Below, in pieces: positions 5,645 to 14,469 of a stretch of DNA of 20,271 bases (position 1 is the first letter of the stretch; the number at the start of each line of letters is the position of its first letter). The notes beneath the pieces were generated by a model that searched no databases, was not told the origin of the DNA, and saw nothing but the letters and a program-made list of their open reading frames with translations. Source of the DNA: Woeseia sp964560775 (lineage in GTDB: Bacteria > Pseudomonadota > Gammaproteobacteria > Steroidobacterales > Woeseiaceae); assembly GCA_964560775.1 (NCBI GenBank), contig CAZLNH010000083.1, forward strand, positions 1 to 20,271. Direction: 5' to 3'. Both the position numbers and the translations under genes were made by a program.

Positions 5645-6450
5645 TCGGCACTCCTCGCCAGCATTTCCGGTCCGCCTTCAATCGCCGCGTCGTCCTGTAC
5701 CGGGCCATCCCCGTTCCAGCCAATCGTGAAACCGTTGCTGTAACGCATGTCGACGAACCGGATTTCCGCAGCACGGCTGGTGATGACGTTTGCGACGACA
5801 TCAAGGAACAGGTCGATGCGCGTATCCACGTCCCGGCGGCCCAGGCGAATGGCGATGCCATTCTGCAGAGTCAGGTCCCACGCGCCGCGTGCATCGAGAT
5901 TGAGGTGGCGTACATCGAGGCCGCGCGGAATGAGCTGTTCGCGAATCTTCAGGTAGCGGCGTGCAACATCGGCGGCGCGACCTTCCGGTCCGTTCAGGCG
6001 CGGCAGTTCGGCCGGAATGTGGCGCGCATCAGTGACGAACAGCTCACCGCGCGTATTCAGCAATCCACGCTCGCCCCAGCAAGCGGCCGGCACCTGTTCG
6101 GTTACACTGATTTCCAGCCGTCCGGGCCAGCGACGCGCGACATTTGCATGATCTATCCATGGCAATGACGCGATTTGTTTCTGCAACTTGTCCAGGTCAA
6201 CAGAAAGAAAGCCCTCGCTCAGATCACCACTGATTGCTTCCTCAATCTGCAAGGCGCTGACACGCTGGAACGGCCCTTCGACCGTCAGCGACTGGATCGG
6301 GCGATCCAGCAACTCCATGCTGAACCGGTAGCCAATGAATATCGCGGCCATGACCATTGCCAGGGCACCGATACGCGCAAACGGAATGCGAGGCATTCGG
6401 ATCCGGCGCGTCTCCTGCGGCTTGCGCCGCTTCGCCTGTTTACGCGTCAT
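5641..6450 (-). CDS. ftsQ: Cell division protein FtsQ
   Basis: FtsQ is the bitopic inner-membrane protein that binds FtsL and FtsB and links early and late divisome parts. The 269-residue product has a very basic cytoplasmic head (MTRKQAKRRK), one membrane helix (about 24-42), a POTRA domain (about 52-121) beginning IQSLTVEG and including LPWIDHANVARRWPGRLEI, then the beta domain with RGELF and the RYLKI-to-RYSNGF region. ATG 6450 is chosen because it gives the typical basic head and is preceded by GAGG. The frame stays open to 6564, but that part lies inside ddl. It overlaps the ddl end by 11 bp, the only overlap in the cluster longer than 4 bp. Confidence 0.95.
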   Translation of the reverse strand: MTRKQAKRRKPQETRRIRMPRIPFARIGALAMVMAAIFIGYRFSMELLDRPIQSLTVEGPFQRVSALQIEEAISGDLSEGFLSVDLDKLQKQIASLPWIDHANVARRWPGRLEISVTEQVPAACWGERGLLNTRGELFVTDARHIPAELPRLNGPEGRAADVARRYLKIREQLIPRGLDVRHLNLDARGAWDLTLQNGIAIRLGRRDVDTRIDLFLDVVANVITSRAAEIRFVDMRYSNGFTIGWNGDGPVQDDAAIEGGPEMLARSAE

Positions 6451-7429
6451 TTGCGGCAGCCTCGCTGTGATGATTGCAGGACGCCGATTGCATGCTGGTT
6501 TCAAGGATGCGCCAGCAGAGATGGGCAAAGTCGATACCGGCTTTCTTCGCTGCCATAGGCACAAGGCTGTGGCTGGTCATGCCCGGCACGGTATTGATCT
6601 CCAGTACCTGCGCGACGCCATCTTTGCCCGTCATGAAGTCAACGCGCCCCCAGCCACTGCATCCCACCTCATGAAATGCTTCCAGTGCCAGCTGCGCATA
6701 CCGGTCCTCGTCGGCTGCATCCCTGCTTCCTGGACAGATGTAGCGGGTGCTGTCGGACTCGTACTTGGCGCGGTAGTCGTAGAAGACACGCGGCGTTTCA
6801 ATCCGGATACTCGGCAGCGCCTCACCCTGAAGCACGGCAACCGTTATTTCATCACCGACGATGCAGCGCTCGGCAAGCGCAAGTCCGCTGGCAGTAAGCG
6901 CAAGTTCCGTTGCCTCGCGCAATCCGTCACTGTCAAACACCTTTGCTATACCCACACTCGATCCCTCCGCATTCGGCTTTAACACCAGCGGAAAGCCGAA
7001 TGCTTCGGCCGCGCCGAAGGCGTCTTCCTGCGTGCGGACGACGCGATAGTCCGGTGTTGCGATACCGGCGGAATGAAACAGGTGTTTGCTGCGAATCTTG
7101 TCCATGGCAATGGCGGATGCCATGACGCCGCTGCCGGTGTAAGGCAAGTCCAGCCATTGCAGCATGCCTTGCAAGGCACCGTCTTCCCCGCCCGGGCCAT
7201 GCAATGCAATCCATACGCGATCGATGTCCGCGTCGGCCAGGCCGCGAATATTGCGTTCCGCCGGATCCCAGGCCTCCGCATCGACGCCGAGTGACTGCAA
7301 CGCTGCCAGCACGGCGTCGCCGGAGTCCAGCGATACCTGCCGCTCGCTTGAGAAACCGCCCAGCATGACAGCCACACGGCCAAACAATCCGGCATCGCGA
7401 ACTTCAATGCGCTGTTCGCTCGGGATCAT
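6440..7429 (-). CDS. ddl: D-alanine--D-alanine ligase
   Basis: Ddl is an ATP-grasp enzyme that makes the D-Ala-D-Ala dipeptide later added by MurF. The 329-residue protein has LGGFSSERQVSL with Glu29 in the first D-Ala site, HGPGGEDG, KPNAEGSSVGIAK with Ser158, and AKY with Tyr223 in the omega loop. Tyr at that position fits D-Ala-D-Ala rather than D-Ala-D-Lac ligases. It also has GRVDF with Arg262 and EINTVPGMTSHSL at the metal site. The N-terminal extension is about 14 residues longer than E. coli DdlB. The ATG at 7429 overlaps the murB stop (ATGA) and has GGGAGG 4 nt upstream. The position between murB and ftsQ corresponds to ddlB of other proteobacteria. Confidence 0.97.
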   Translation of the reverse strand: MIPSEQRIEVRDAGLFGRVAVMLGGFSSERQVSLDSGDAVLAALQSLGVDAEAWDPAERNIRGLADADIDRVWIALHGPGGEDGALQGMLQWLDLPYTGSGVMASAIAMDKIRSKHLFHSAGIATPDYRVVRTQEDAFGAAEAFGFPLVLKPNAEGSSVGIAKVFDSDGLREATELALTASGLALAERCIVGDEITVAVLQGEALPSIRIETPRVFYDYRAKYESDSTRYICPGSRDAADEDRYAQLALEAFHEVGCSGWGRVDFMTGKDGVAQVLEINTVPGMTSHSLVPMAAKKAGIDFAHLCWRILETSMQSASCNHHSEAAANDA

Positions 7430-8322
7430 GCTGCCTCCCTTCCGACAATGCGCACTTCATGTACCAGTTCCACACCGTGATTTGCCTTGACCGTGTCGTG
7501 TATATGCCGGATCAGGGTTTCGATATCGGCTGCCGTTGCATCGCCGGTATTGATGATAAAGTTGGCATGCTTCTCCGACACGATTGCTCCGCCGATCCGG
7601 TGACCTTTGAGTCCGGCCGCTTCGATCAGCCGGGCGGCGTGATCGCCGGGTGGATTGCGAAATACAGACCCGCAACTCGGCAAGCCGAGTGGTTGCGTGT
7701 CCCTGCGGCGTACCTGGAGGGATTTCAGGGTTTCCATGCTCGGGTCCGCGTCGGGATCGAACTCGAACGTTGCGCCGATAAACCACTCTTCCGCGGGACC
7801 TGTAACACTGCGATAACCGATCGTGTAATCGGACGGGTAGCGCTCACGCTGTTCGCCGTGACGGTCGATCGTCTGCACGGCCCGCACCCGATCCCAGGTT
7901 TCACCGCCGTGCGCGCCGGCATTCATCGCCAGTGCGCCGCCCACGGTGCCAGGTATGCCGGCAAAGAACTCCGACGGACCGTATCCCCATCGTATGCATT
8001 GCCGCGCGAGCTGGGTGCAGGCAACGCTCGCACCTGCCTGAACGGAGTGGTTACCGGCGTTTTCCAGTTCCCTGAAAATTCCGGACGTGGCAATGACGAC
8101 ACCCGGCAAGCCGCCATCGCGGACAAGTAGGTTACTGCCGAGACCGAACCAGAAAATCGGCATTGTCGCATCCACGGTGTGGAGGAAGCGTGCGAGATCG
8201 GCCACGTCGGCAGGCTTGTAGAACTGATCGGCGGGGCCGCCGACGCGCAGGGACGTATGCCGGCTCATCGGTTCATCCTGCCGCAGCTCGCCCTTCACCG
8301 GTGTGCGCCGCGCCGCCATCAT
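7426..8322 (-). CDS. murB: UDP-N-acetylenolpyruvoylglucosamine reductase MurB, short type II form
   Basis: MurB is the FAD- and NADPH-dependent reductase that forms UDP-MurNAc. The 298-residue protein has the FAD domain motifs HTSLRVGGPAD and GLGSNLLVRDGG, then FAGIPGTVGGALAMNAGAHG. Its catalytic residues are Arg171 (GYRSV), Ser219 (GSVFRNP) and Glu289 (VHEVRIVG). It is of the type II class, shorter than E. coli MurB, which is about 340 residues and encoded outside the dcw cluster. Gene order murC-murB-ddl is shared with Legionella and alphaproteobacteria. Both ends use ATGA overlaps. An alternative in-frame ATG lies one codon downstream of the first. Confidence 0.97.
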   Translation of the reverse strand: MMAARRTPVKGELRQDEPMSRHTSLRVGGPADQFYKPADVADLARFLHTVDATMPIFWFGLGSNLLVRDGGLPGVVIATSGIFRELENAGNHSVQAGASVACTQLARQCIRWGYGPSEFFAGIPGTVGGALAMNAGAHGGETWDRVRAVQTIDRHGEQRERYPSDYTIGYRSVTGPAEEWFIGATFEFDPDADPSMETLKSLQVRRRDTQPLGLPSCGSVFRNPPGDHAARLIEAAGLKGHRIGGAIVSEKHANFIINTGDATAADIETLIRHIHDTVKANHGVELVHEVRIVGREAA

Positions 8323-9743
8323 GAATGCACCTTCATGGCCGCCGCACCGGCGAGGTGTTCCACAAGGCGTGGCGGGAATGAACCGATATCGCCCGCGCCC
8401 ATGGTCAGCAACAGGTCGTTGTCCTGCAGGAGCCCGCCAAGTACCGCAACGACCTCATTAAACGACTCGACAAACACCGGTTCAACTCCGCCCCGGCTAC
8501 GAATCGCACGAGCCATTGCACGACCGTCCGCACCGGCAATCGGTTCTTCACCGGCCGCGTAGACTTCAAGCAGCAGCAGCACATCGACGTCGCTAAGAAC
8601 ACTGGCAAAGTCGTCGAGCAGGTCACGCGTGCGGCTGTAGCGATGCGGCTGGAAGACAAGCACGATGCGCCGCCTGGGCCAGCCGGCGCGTGCCGCCGCG
8701 ACGGTTGCAGCAATTTCCGTCGGATGATGGCCGTAATCGTCGATCAGGAGCACACGGCCGCGAGGCGTCGATATCTCGCCATGACTCTGGAAGCGCCGGT
8801 CGATACCCTCGAAGCCGTGCAATGCGCTGACCACGGCGTCGTCGGCAATCTGCAGCTCGGCGGCGACTGCGATCGCCGCGAGCGCGTTGCGGACATTGTG
8901 CAGGCCCGGTAGTTGCAGCCGGATGCTCAATGGTTCGTCGAAATCAACCCGTGCTACATCAAACTCGGTATAGCCCTCGCCAAAACGAATGTTTTCGGCC
9001 CGTACGTCGGCCCCGTCGTCGATGCCGTAGCTGACAGCGGATCGCCCGACTTCCGGCAAAATGTCCCGAACGCCCTGGTCGTCGATGCATACGACCGCCA
9101 GCCCGTAGAACGGCAGGTTGTGCAAAAACTCGATGAAGCCGTGGCGCAGCTTGTCGAGATCACCATCGTAGGTGGACATGTGATCCGCATCGATATTGGT
9201 GACGACGGCAAGCATCGGCTTCAGGTGGACGAACGATGCGTCGCTCTCGTCCGCTTCGGCGACAAGATACTCGCCCTGGCCGAGTTTCGCGTTGCTGTCG
9301 GTGCTCTTTAAGCGCCCGCCGATGACGAACGTCGGATCCAGCCCGCCTTCGGCCAGCACGCTTGCGATCAGGCTTGTTGTGGTCGTCTTGCCGTGTGTAC
9401 CGGCAACGGCGATGGAATAGCGAAAGCGCATCAGCTCCGCGAGCATTTCAGCGCGCTGCACTACCGGTAGCCGCTGATCTCGCGCTGCGGCAACTTCGGG
9501 GTTGCTTGCATCCACGGCACTCGATACGACAATGGCATCGGCGGTCGCGACGTGACTGGCATCGTGACCAATGAATACGCGCGCACCGAGTTTCTCGAGG
9601 CGCCGGGTCGCCGCATTGTGCTTCAAGTCCGACCCCTGCACCTGGTAGTCCAGGTTCAGCATGACTTCCGCAATGCCGGACATGCCGGAGCCGCCGATGC
9701 CGATGAAATGCACACGGTTGATACGTCGCATGCGCGCAATCAT
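8319..9743 (-). CDS. murC: UDP-N-acetylmuramate--L-alanine ligase MurC
   Basis: MurC is the first amino-acid ligase of the pathway, adding L-Ala to UDP-MurNAc at the cost of ATP. The 474-residue protein shows the three Mur ligase domains: an N-terminal UDP-binding fold starting VHFIGIGGSGMSGIAEVM, a central ATPase domain with GTHGKTTT (115-122), and a C-terminal domain with DDYGHHPTEI and FQPHRYSRT. The start used is ATG 9743, which overlaps the murG stop (ATGA). A Met at residue 5, just before the conserved fold, is a possible alternative. Length and motifs are typical. Confidence 0.98.
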   Translation of the reverse strand: MIARMRRINRVHFIGIGGSGMSGIAEVMLNLDYQVQGSDLKHNAATRRLEKLGARVFIGHDASHVATADAIVVSSAVDASNPEVAAARDQRLPVVQRAEMLAELMRFRYSIAVAGTHGKTTTTSLIASVLAEGGLDPTFVIGGRLKSTDSNAKLGQGEYLVAEADESDASFVHLKPMLAVVTNIDADHMSTYDGDLDKLRHGFIEFLHNLPFYGLAVVCIDDQGVRDILPEVGRSAVSYGIDDGADVRAENIRFGEGYTEFDVARVDFDEPLSIRLQLPGLHNVRNALAAIAVAAELQIADDAVVSALHGFEGIDRRFQSHGEISTPRGRVLLIDDYGHHPTEIAATVAAARAGWPRRRIVLVFQPHRYSRTRDLLDDFASVLSDVDVLLLLEVYAAGEEPIAGADGRAMARAIRSRGGVEPVFVESFNEVVAVLGGLLQDNDLLLTMGAGDIGSFPPRLVEHLAGAAAMKVHS

Positions 9744-10828
9744 GTCCGCACCCCGGCGAGTTCAAGACAGTATCCGGCGATTCGGTCCAGCGCGTCGGGG
9801 CGAGCCAGTTCCCTGGCTTTTCCGGCCCGTGCGCGCAATGCATCCCGATCGCCCAGCCAGCTTGTGAGAAGCTCAGCCAGTACGCTGGCGTCGAGGTCGC
9901 TTTCCTGAATCATCGCGGCCGCACCGGCATCGACCATCGGCCGCGCATTCGCGCTCTGGTGATCGTCAACCGCGGCCGGGTACGGGATGAATATCGCAGG
10001 CAGCCCGGCGGCTGCCAGTTCGGCTACCGTCAATGCGCCGGCGCGGCAGATGACGATATCCGCCCACGCATACGCGTCCGCCATGTTGTCGATAAATTCC
10101 GGCAACTCCGCCTCGATACCGGCATCGCGATAGGCGGCGGCCGCTTCGATAGCTGTGCGGCTGCCGGTCTGGTGGCGCACCAGCGGCCGGATGGCCGCCG
10201 GAATTCGAGCCAGCGCCTCTGGCACCGTTTGATTCAGCGACAGCGCACCCTGGCTGCCGCCCAGCACGAGCAGGCGCGGCGCGCCGTCGCGGCCAGCCAG
10301 CCGCTCTGCCGGTAGAGCGATTGCAGCGATCTCCGGCCGCACCGGATTACCCACGGTGACAGCGTCGCTCTGGCTTGAAAAACTGCCCGGGAAGGCTTGC
10401 AGCACAACCCGGGCAAGGCGCGCCAGAAGTCGATTTGTTAAACCTGCAACAGCATTCTGTTCGTGTATGACGAGCGGCCGGCGCGTCAACCAGGCAGCAA
10501 CCCCGCCCGGTCCACTGACAAAGCCGCCCATGCCCAGCACCGCCGCAGGGCGGAGGCGAACCATGACGGAAAGGGACTGAATGAGCGCACGCAACAGGCT
10601 GAATGGTGCAAGCAACATGGCGCCGGGGCCTTTCCGCCGCAGTCCCTGCACGGTGACCCACTCCATCGCGATGCCCGCTGCCGGGACAACCCGTGCCTCG
10701 ATGCCGCGATGCGTGCCAAGCCAGACGACGCTTTGCGATTGCGCAAGCAGCGCGCCGGCGACGGCGAGTGCCGGGTACACATGGCCGCCGGTTCCACCGG
10801 CCATGACCAGGATCGGACGCGCGCTCAC
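9740..10828 (-). CDS. murG: UDP-GlcNAc:lipid I GlcNAc transferase MurG
   Basis: MurG is the GT-B glycosyltransferase that converts lipid I to lipid II at the cytoplasmic face of the inner membrane. The 362-residue protein begins RPILVMAGGTGGHVYPALAV with the GGTGGH loop at 11-16. It continues with LGMGGFVSGPGG, IHEQNAVAGLTN, the second loop GGSQGA, and CRAGALTVAELAAAGLP, which forms the UDP-GlcNAc site. The usual family sequence at the last motif is SRSGALT, so Cys-Arg-Ala is a mild variant. The start is GTG at 10828, overlapping the ftsW stop by 4 bp (GTGA). Confidence 0.98.
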   Translation of the reverse strand: MSARPILVMAGGTGGHVYPALAVAGALLAQSQSVVWLGTHRGIEARVVPAAGIAMEWVTVQGLRRKGPGAMLLAPFSLLRALIQSLSVMVRLRPAAVLGMGGFVSGPGGVAAWLTRRPLVIHEQNAVAGLTNRLLARLARVVLQAFPGSFSSQSDAVTVGNPVRPEIAAIALPAERLAGRDGAPRLLVLGGSQGALSLNQTVPEALARIPAAIRPLVRHQTGSRTAIEAAAAYRDAGIEAELPEFIDNMADAYAWADIVICRAGALTVAELAAAGLPAIFIPYPAAVDDHQSANARPMVDAGAAAMIQESDLDASVLAELLTSWLGDRDALRARAGKARELARPDALDRIAGYCLELAGVRT

Positions 10829-12015
10829 TTGCGCCTCCGTTTCGGTCTGCGGAGATTGCCAGGGACAGCATCTGTCGCCAGCTCATGATGTATGCGCAAC
10901 AGCAGTGCAATGCTTATCATTGTGATGATCAGGCTGCTTCGCCCGTAGCTGATCAACGGCAATGTCAGCCCTTTCGTCGGCAACAAACCCATGTTGACGC
11001 CAATGTTTATGAACGCCTGCAGCCCGAGCCACGTGCCGAGGCCAACAGCCAGGTACGCCTCGTAAAATCGTTCTGACTGTGCAGCGCGAATCGCCAGCCG
11101 GGCAATCCGCCAAAGCAATGCGGAAAAGAGCCCGATCAACAGCAGGGAACCCAGCAATCCGAATTCCTCGGCGAATACCGCAAAGACGAAATCGGTGTGT
11201 GCCTCCGGCAGGTAAAAAAGCTTCTGGACGCTGCTGCCAAGGCCGACACCCAGCCATTCACCGCGACCGATGGCAATCAGTGACTGCGTCAACTGAAAGC
11301 CCGAGTTATAGGGGTCGGACCAGGGATCGAGAAACCCGGTCAGCCGTTCCAGCCGGTATTGCGATGTCACTGCCAGCACGGCCATCACCAGCACCGCGGC
11401 GCTGAAGAACAGGAAAAAGTCGCGGAACCGCGCACCGGCCACAAACAGCATCGCCAGCGCCGTTGCCAGCAGGACGATTGCCGCGCCGAAATCGGGTTCG
11501 GCCAGCAGCAAGGCACAAGCAATGCTCAACAACAGCATTGGGCGAAGAAATCCGGAGAATTGTTCGCGCAGTGCCTTGTTCTTGCGCACGAGGTAACTGG
11601 CCATGTACAGGATCAGGCAAAGCCTTGCCGGTTCGGACACCTGCAGATTCATGATGCCGACACGCAGCCACCGGGTGCTGCCGTTAACCGTATAGCCGAC
11701 GCCGGGGACCAGCACGAGAGTCAGCAGCACGAGCGCAAGCAACAGCAACAGCGGGCTCAGGTTTTGCCAGACATGCATCGGCACATACAGGCAGGCAAAA
11801 GCCGCGAAACCACCGATCACGGCAGCGATCGCCTGCCGCTCGACGTAGTAGAACGCGTTGCCTGCCGTATCGTCCGAAACCGACACCGATGCCGATGCCA
11901 TAATGACCAGGCCGCCGAGCAGTAAAGCGACGGCACAAGTCAGCAATACCGGGTCCAGCGTGAGCTGTGTGCGCAGGCGCACCGGGAATGGCATCGTGGC
12001 GCTTTGCAGGCTCAT
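10825..12015 (-). CDS. ftsW: Septal peptidoglycan polymerase FtsW (SEDS family)
   Basis: FtsW is the SEDS glycosyltransferase that polymerises lipid II at the septum with FtsI. The 396-residue protein has about ten hydrophobic segments. The long loop DPWSDPYNSGFQLTQSLIA is followed by YLPEAHTDFVFA, where Asp275 matches the proposed catalytic Asp. The end carries GLLPTKGLTLPLISYGRSS. Most FtsW proteins I know have SYGGSS, so Arg359 replaces a Gly. QVSEPARL also replaces the more usual QPSELAKL. The nucleotide sequence supports both readings. ATG 12015 overlaps the murD stop (ATGA). The frame extends 26 codons further upstream into murD, but that part is not FtsW-like. The tail is very basic (RRPKRRRK). 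Confidence 0.96.
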   Translation of the reverse strand: MSLQSATMPFPVRLRTQLTLDPVLLTCAVALLLGGLVIMASASVSVSDDTAGNAFYYVERQAIAAVIGGFAAFACLYVPMHVWQNLSPLLLLLALVLLTLVLVPGVGYTVNGSTRWLRVGIMNLQVSEPARLCLILYMASYLVRKNKALREQFSGFLRPMLLLSIACALLLAEPDFGAAIVLLATALAMLFVAGARFRDFFLFFSAAVLVMAVLAVTSQYRLERLTGFLDPWSDPYNSGFQLTQSLIAIGRGEWLGVGLGSSVQKLFYLPEAHTDFVFAVFAEEFGLLGSLLLIGLFSALLWRIARLAIRAAQSERFYEAYLAVGLGTWLGLQAFINIGVNMGLLPTKGLTLPLISYGRSSLIITMISIALLLRIHHELATDAVPGNLRRPKRRRK

Positions 12016-13388
12016 ATTGTCAGCGCCTCCACTGCCGCGCAAAACGCATCGCCGCGTTGCAGGTAGTTGTCGAACTGGTCGAAGCTTGCACAAGCAGGTG
12101 CCAGAAGAATCGTGTCTCCCGGTTCAGCGGCACTCGCGGCCTCGTCAACAGCCGACTGTAAAGTCCCCGCGCGAATCACAGGCACACGCCCGGCGAACGC
12201 ATCTTCGATGGCATCAGCGTCCTCGCCGATCAGGACAGCAGCCCGTAGCCGGCGGTGCACGGCATCCGCGAGCAGGTGAAAGTCACCGCCCTTCCCCTGG
12301 CCGCCGACGATCAGCACAACCGGTGTCGACACCGAATTGACGGACGCTATGGCCGCACCGACATTGGTTGCCTTCGAATCGTTGATGTAGTCGCAACCGC
12401 CGTGCCGGGCCACGAATTGCATCCTGTGTGGCAGGCCGGAAAACGACTGCAGCACACCGAGCATTGCGCTGGTATCGAGCCCGAGCAACTCACCGGCCGC
12501 CATCGCCGCCAGGGCGTTCGCCCGGTTGTGCATGCCAACCAGCGCCAGTGTCGAACCGTCGACAAGCCGCTCCGTGCCGCGCGCGAGGTATTGCGTACCA
12601 CTGTCACTGATCAGCCCGTACTGTCCGGCGGCCGGTGCATCCAGCCCGAACGAGATCTGCCGTTGGTCGTCCCGCAGGAAACTTGCAGCATGGGGATCGT
12701 CGCGATTCCAGACGGCGGCTTCCGCCTCGCGAAAGATGCGGTACTTGGCTGCGCGGTACTCCGCCTCGTCTATGTGCCAGTCGAGGTGGTCGGGCGATAT
12801 ATTGAGTAAAACCGCGACTCGTGCCGGCAAGTTGCGGGTGCGTTGCAACTGGAAACTGGACAATTCAAGCAGGTAGACGTCAGGCACATCAAGGGTGAGC
12901 AGGTCCAGCGCCGGTTCGCCAAGATTGGCGCCCGCCAGCGCGGTCTTGCCACTCGCCGCACACATCAGCGCAAGCAATGTCGTCACGGTGCTCTTGCCAT
13001 TCGACCCGGTTACCGCAACAAACGGTGCGGCTGCGTTGTCGACAAATAATTCAATATCGGAGACGACGTCGATGCCGGCTGCACGTGCATCGACCAGCAG
13101 CGAATCGCGGTCACTGATCCCCGGCGACACTATGATGCGTTGCACGTCGTCGAGCACGTTGCGCTCCGGTATGCCCAGTATCGTTTCAACATCCGGAAGC
13201 AGGGACTTGAGGTCATCGAGTCCGGGCGGCTGCCTGCGGCTGTCGACGTAGATCGCTTTGGTGTCAATGCGCTTCAGGAAACGTGCAACAGACAAGCCGG
13301 TCTTGCCGACGCCATAGACAATATCGCGCCCCTTGCGCCCTTCGGGCACGTGCGGCTGGCCAGCTGGATGATTACCGGGCGCGTTCAT
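12012..13388 (-). CDS. murD: UDP-N-acetylmuramoyl-L-alanine--D-glutamate ligase MurD
   Basis: MurD adds D-Glu to UDP-MurNAc-L-Ala. The 458-residue protein starts with a short variable stretch, then VYGVGKTGLSVARFL (UDP-binding domain), the P-loop GSNGKST (128-134), HLDWH in the central domain, and YINDSKATNVGAA. The C-terminal part has LIVGGQGKGGDF and LLAPACASFDQFDNY. It is about 20 residues longer than E. coli MurD, mostly at the N-terminus. ATG 13388 overlaps the mraY stop (ATGA). The same frame is open for another 118 codons upstream, but that is the opposite-frame shadow of mraY and has no MurD similarity. Confidence 0.97.
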   Translation of the reverse strand: MNAPGNHPAGQPHVPEGRKGRDIVYGVGKTGLSVARFLKRIDTKAIYVDSRRQPPGLDDLKSLLPDVETILGIPERNVLDDVQRIIVSPGISDRDSLLVDARAAGIDVVSDIELFVDNAAAPFVAVTGSNGKSTVTTLLALMCAASGKTALAGANLGEPALDLLTLDVPDVYLLELSSFQLQRTRNLPARVAVLLNISPDHLDWHIDEAEYRAAKYRIFREAEAAVWNRDDPHAASFLRDDQRQISFGLDAPAAGQYGLISDSGTQYLARGTERLVDGSTLALVGMHNRANALAAMAAGELLGLDTSAMLGVLQSFSGLPHRMQFVARHGGCDYINDSKATNVGAAIASVNSVSTPVVLIVGGQGKGGDFHLLADAVHRRLRAAVLIGEDADAIEDAFAGRVPVIRAGTLQSAVDEAASAAEPGDTILLAPACASFDQFDNYLQRGDAFCAAVEALTI

Positions 13389-14467
13389 CGTATTTTCAGG
13401 CTCGCAAGGCCGATCAGGACCAGAATGACGGTGATGATCCAGAAACGCACAATCACCTTTGGCTCTGCCCAGCCTTTCAGTTCGAAGTGATGATGAAGCG
13501 GCGCCATGCGAAAAACGCGTCTGCCGGTCATCTTGAATGCAGCCACCTGGATAATGACCGAGACCGTCTCGACGACGAACACGCCGCCCATGATTGCAAG
13601 CACGATTTCCTGGCGCACTATGACCGCCACCACGGCCAGTGCCGCACCCAGTGCGAGCGCCCCGATGTCGCCCATGAATACCTGCGCGGGATAGGTGTTG
13701 AACCACAGGAAACCGAGTCCCGCACCTGACATGGCCGCGCAAAACACCAGGATCTCGCCGCTGCCGGCGACGTACGGTATATCGAGGTAACCGGAAAAGT
13801 TCACATTGCCGGTTACGTAGGCAAAAATTCCAAGCGCACCGCCGACCAGGACCGTCGGCATGATGGCCAGGCCGTCGAGCCCGTCCGTAAGATTCACGGC
13901 ATTGCTGAAACCTACAATAAACAGGAAGGTGACGGCGATCTGGGCGATCCCCAGTGGAATCGCCAGGTCCTTGAAATACGGTATCAACAGCGATGTCGAA
14001 ACCGCGTCAGTGGCAAGCCAATAGAGCACAACTGCCGCGCCAGCCGCCGCAACCGACTGCCACAACAGTTTCTGGCGCGCGGACAGCCCGTCCGGATTCT
14101 GCAATATCAATTTGCGGTAATCATCGACATAGCCAATGATGCCGAAGGACAACGTGACAAACAGAACGATCCACACATACGGATTTTCTAGATCGGCCCA
14201 CAAAATGGTACTGACGACGATCGCGGTCAGGATCAATGTACCGCCCATCGTCGGCGTACCCGCTTTCGGCAAGTGCGTAACGGGCCCGTCGGTACGAATC
14301 GGCTGGCCAACCTGGTTGATACTCAGCCGCTTGATCATGCGCGGACCGACTACAAAAGAAATCAACAAGGCTGTCAGCGCTCCCAGGATTGCGCGCATCG
14401 TCAGGTAGTTGAATACGTTGAAGCCTGTTTCAAACTGCGCCAGGTACTTGGTCAGGTACAAAAGCAC
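13385..14467 (-). CDS. mraY: Phospho-MurNAc-pentapeptide transferase MraY
   Basis: MraY is the multi-pass inner-membrane enzyme that transfers phospho-MurNAc-pentapeptide to undecaprenyl phosphate, giving lipid I. With GTG 14467 as start the product has 360 residues, exactly the E. coli length. The N-terminus (LLYLTKYLAQFETGFNVF) then aligns without gaps. Catalytic and magnesium-binding residues are Asp115 and Asp116 (VDDYRK), NLTDGLDGLA near 192-201, and Asp267 (FMGDIG); PLHHHFELKGW follows. GGGAGGG lies 8 nt before this GTG. A TTG at 14473 would overlap the murF stop by 4 bp but sits only 2 nt from the Shine-Dalgarno, so it is rejected. The gap to murF is 2 nt. Confidence 0.97.
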   Translation of the reverse strand: MLLYLTKYLAQFETGFNVFNYLTMRAILGALTALLISFVVGPRMIKRLSINQVGQPIRTDGPVTHLPKAGTPTMGGTLILTAIVVSTILWADLENPYVWIVLFVTLSFGIIGYVDDYRKLILQNPDGLSARQKLLWQSVAAAGAAVVLYWLATDAVSTSLLIPYFKDLAIPLGIAQIAVTFLFIVGFSNAVNLTDGLDGLAIMPTVLVGGALGIFAYVTGNVNFSGYLDIPYVAGSGEILVFCAAMSGAGLGFLWFNTYPAQVFMGDIGALALGAALAVVAVIVRQEIVLAIMGGVFVVETVSVIIQVAAFKMTGRRVFRMAPLHHHFELKGWAEPKVIVRFWIITVILVLIGLASLKIR

Positions 14468-14469
14468 GA

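Noticed and set aside
4557..5729. Plus-strand open frame of 390 codons opposite ftsA
   Set aside because: Its sequence is the mirror of ftsA in another frame with no family features and no credible ribosome binding site.
13389..13742. 118-codon upstream extension of murD
   Set aside because: It is an out-of-frame reading of mraY with arginine- and glycine-rich composition; MurD begins at 13388.
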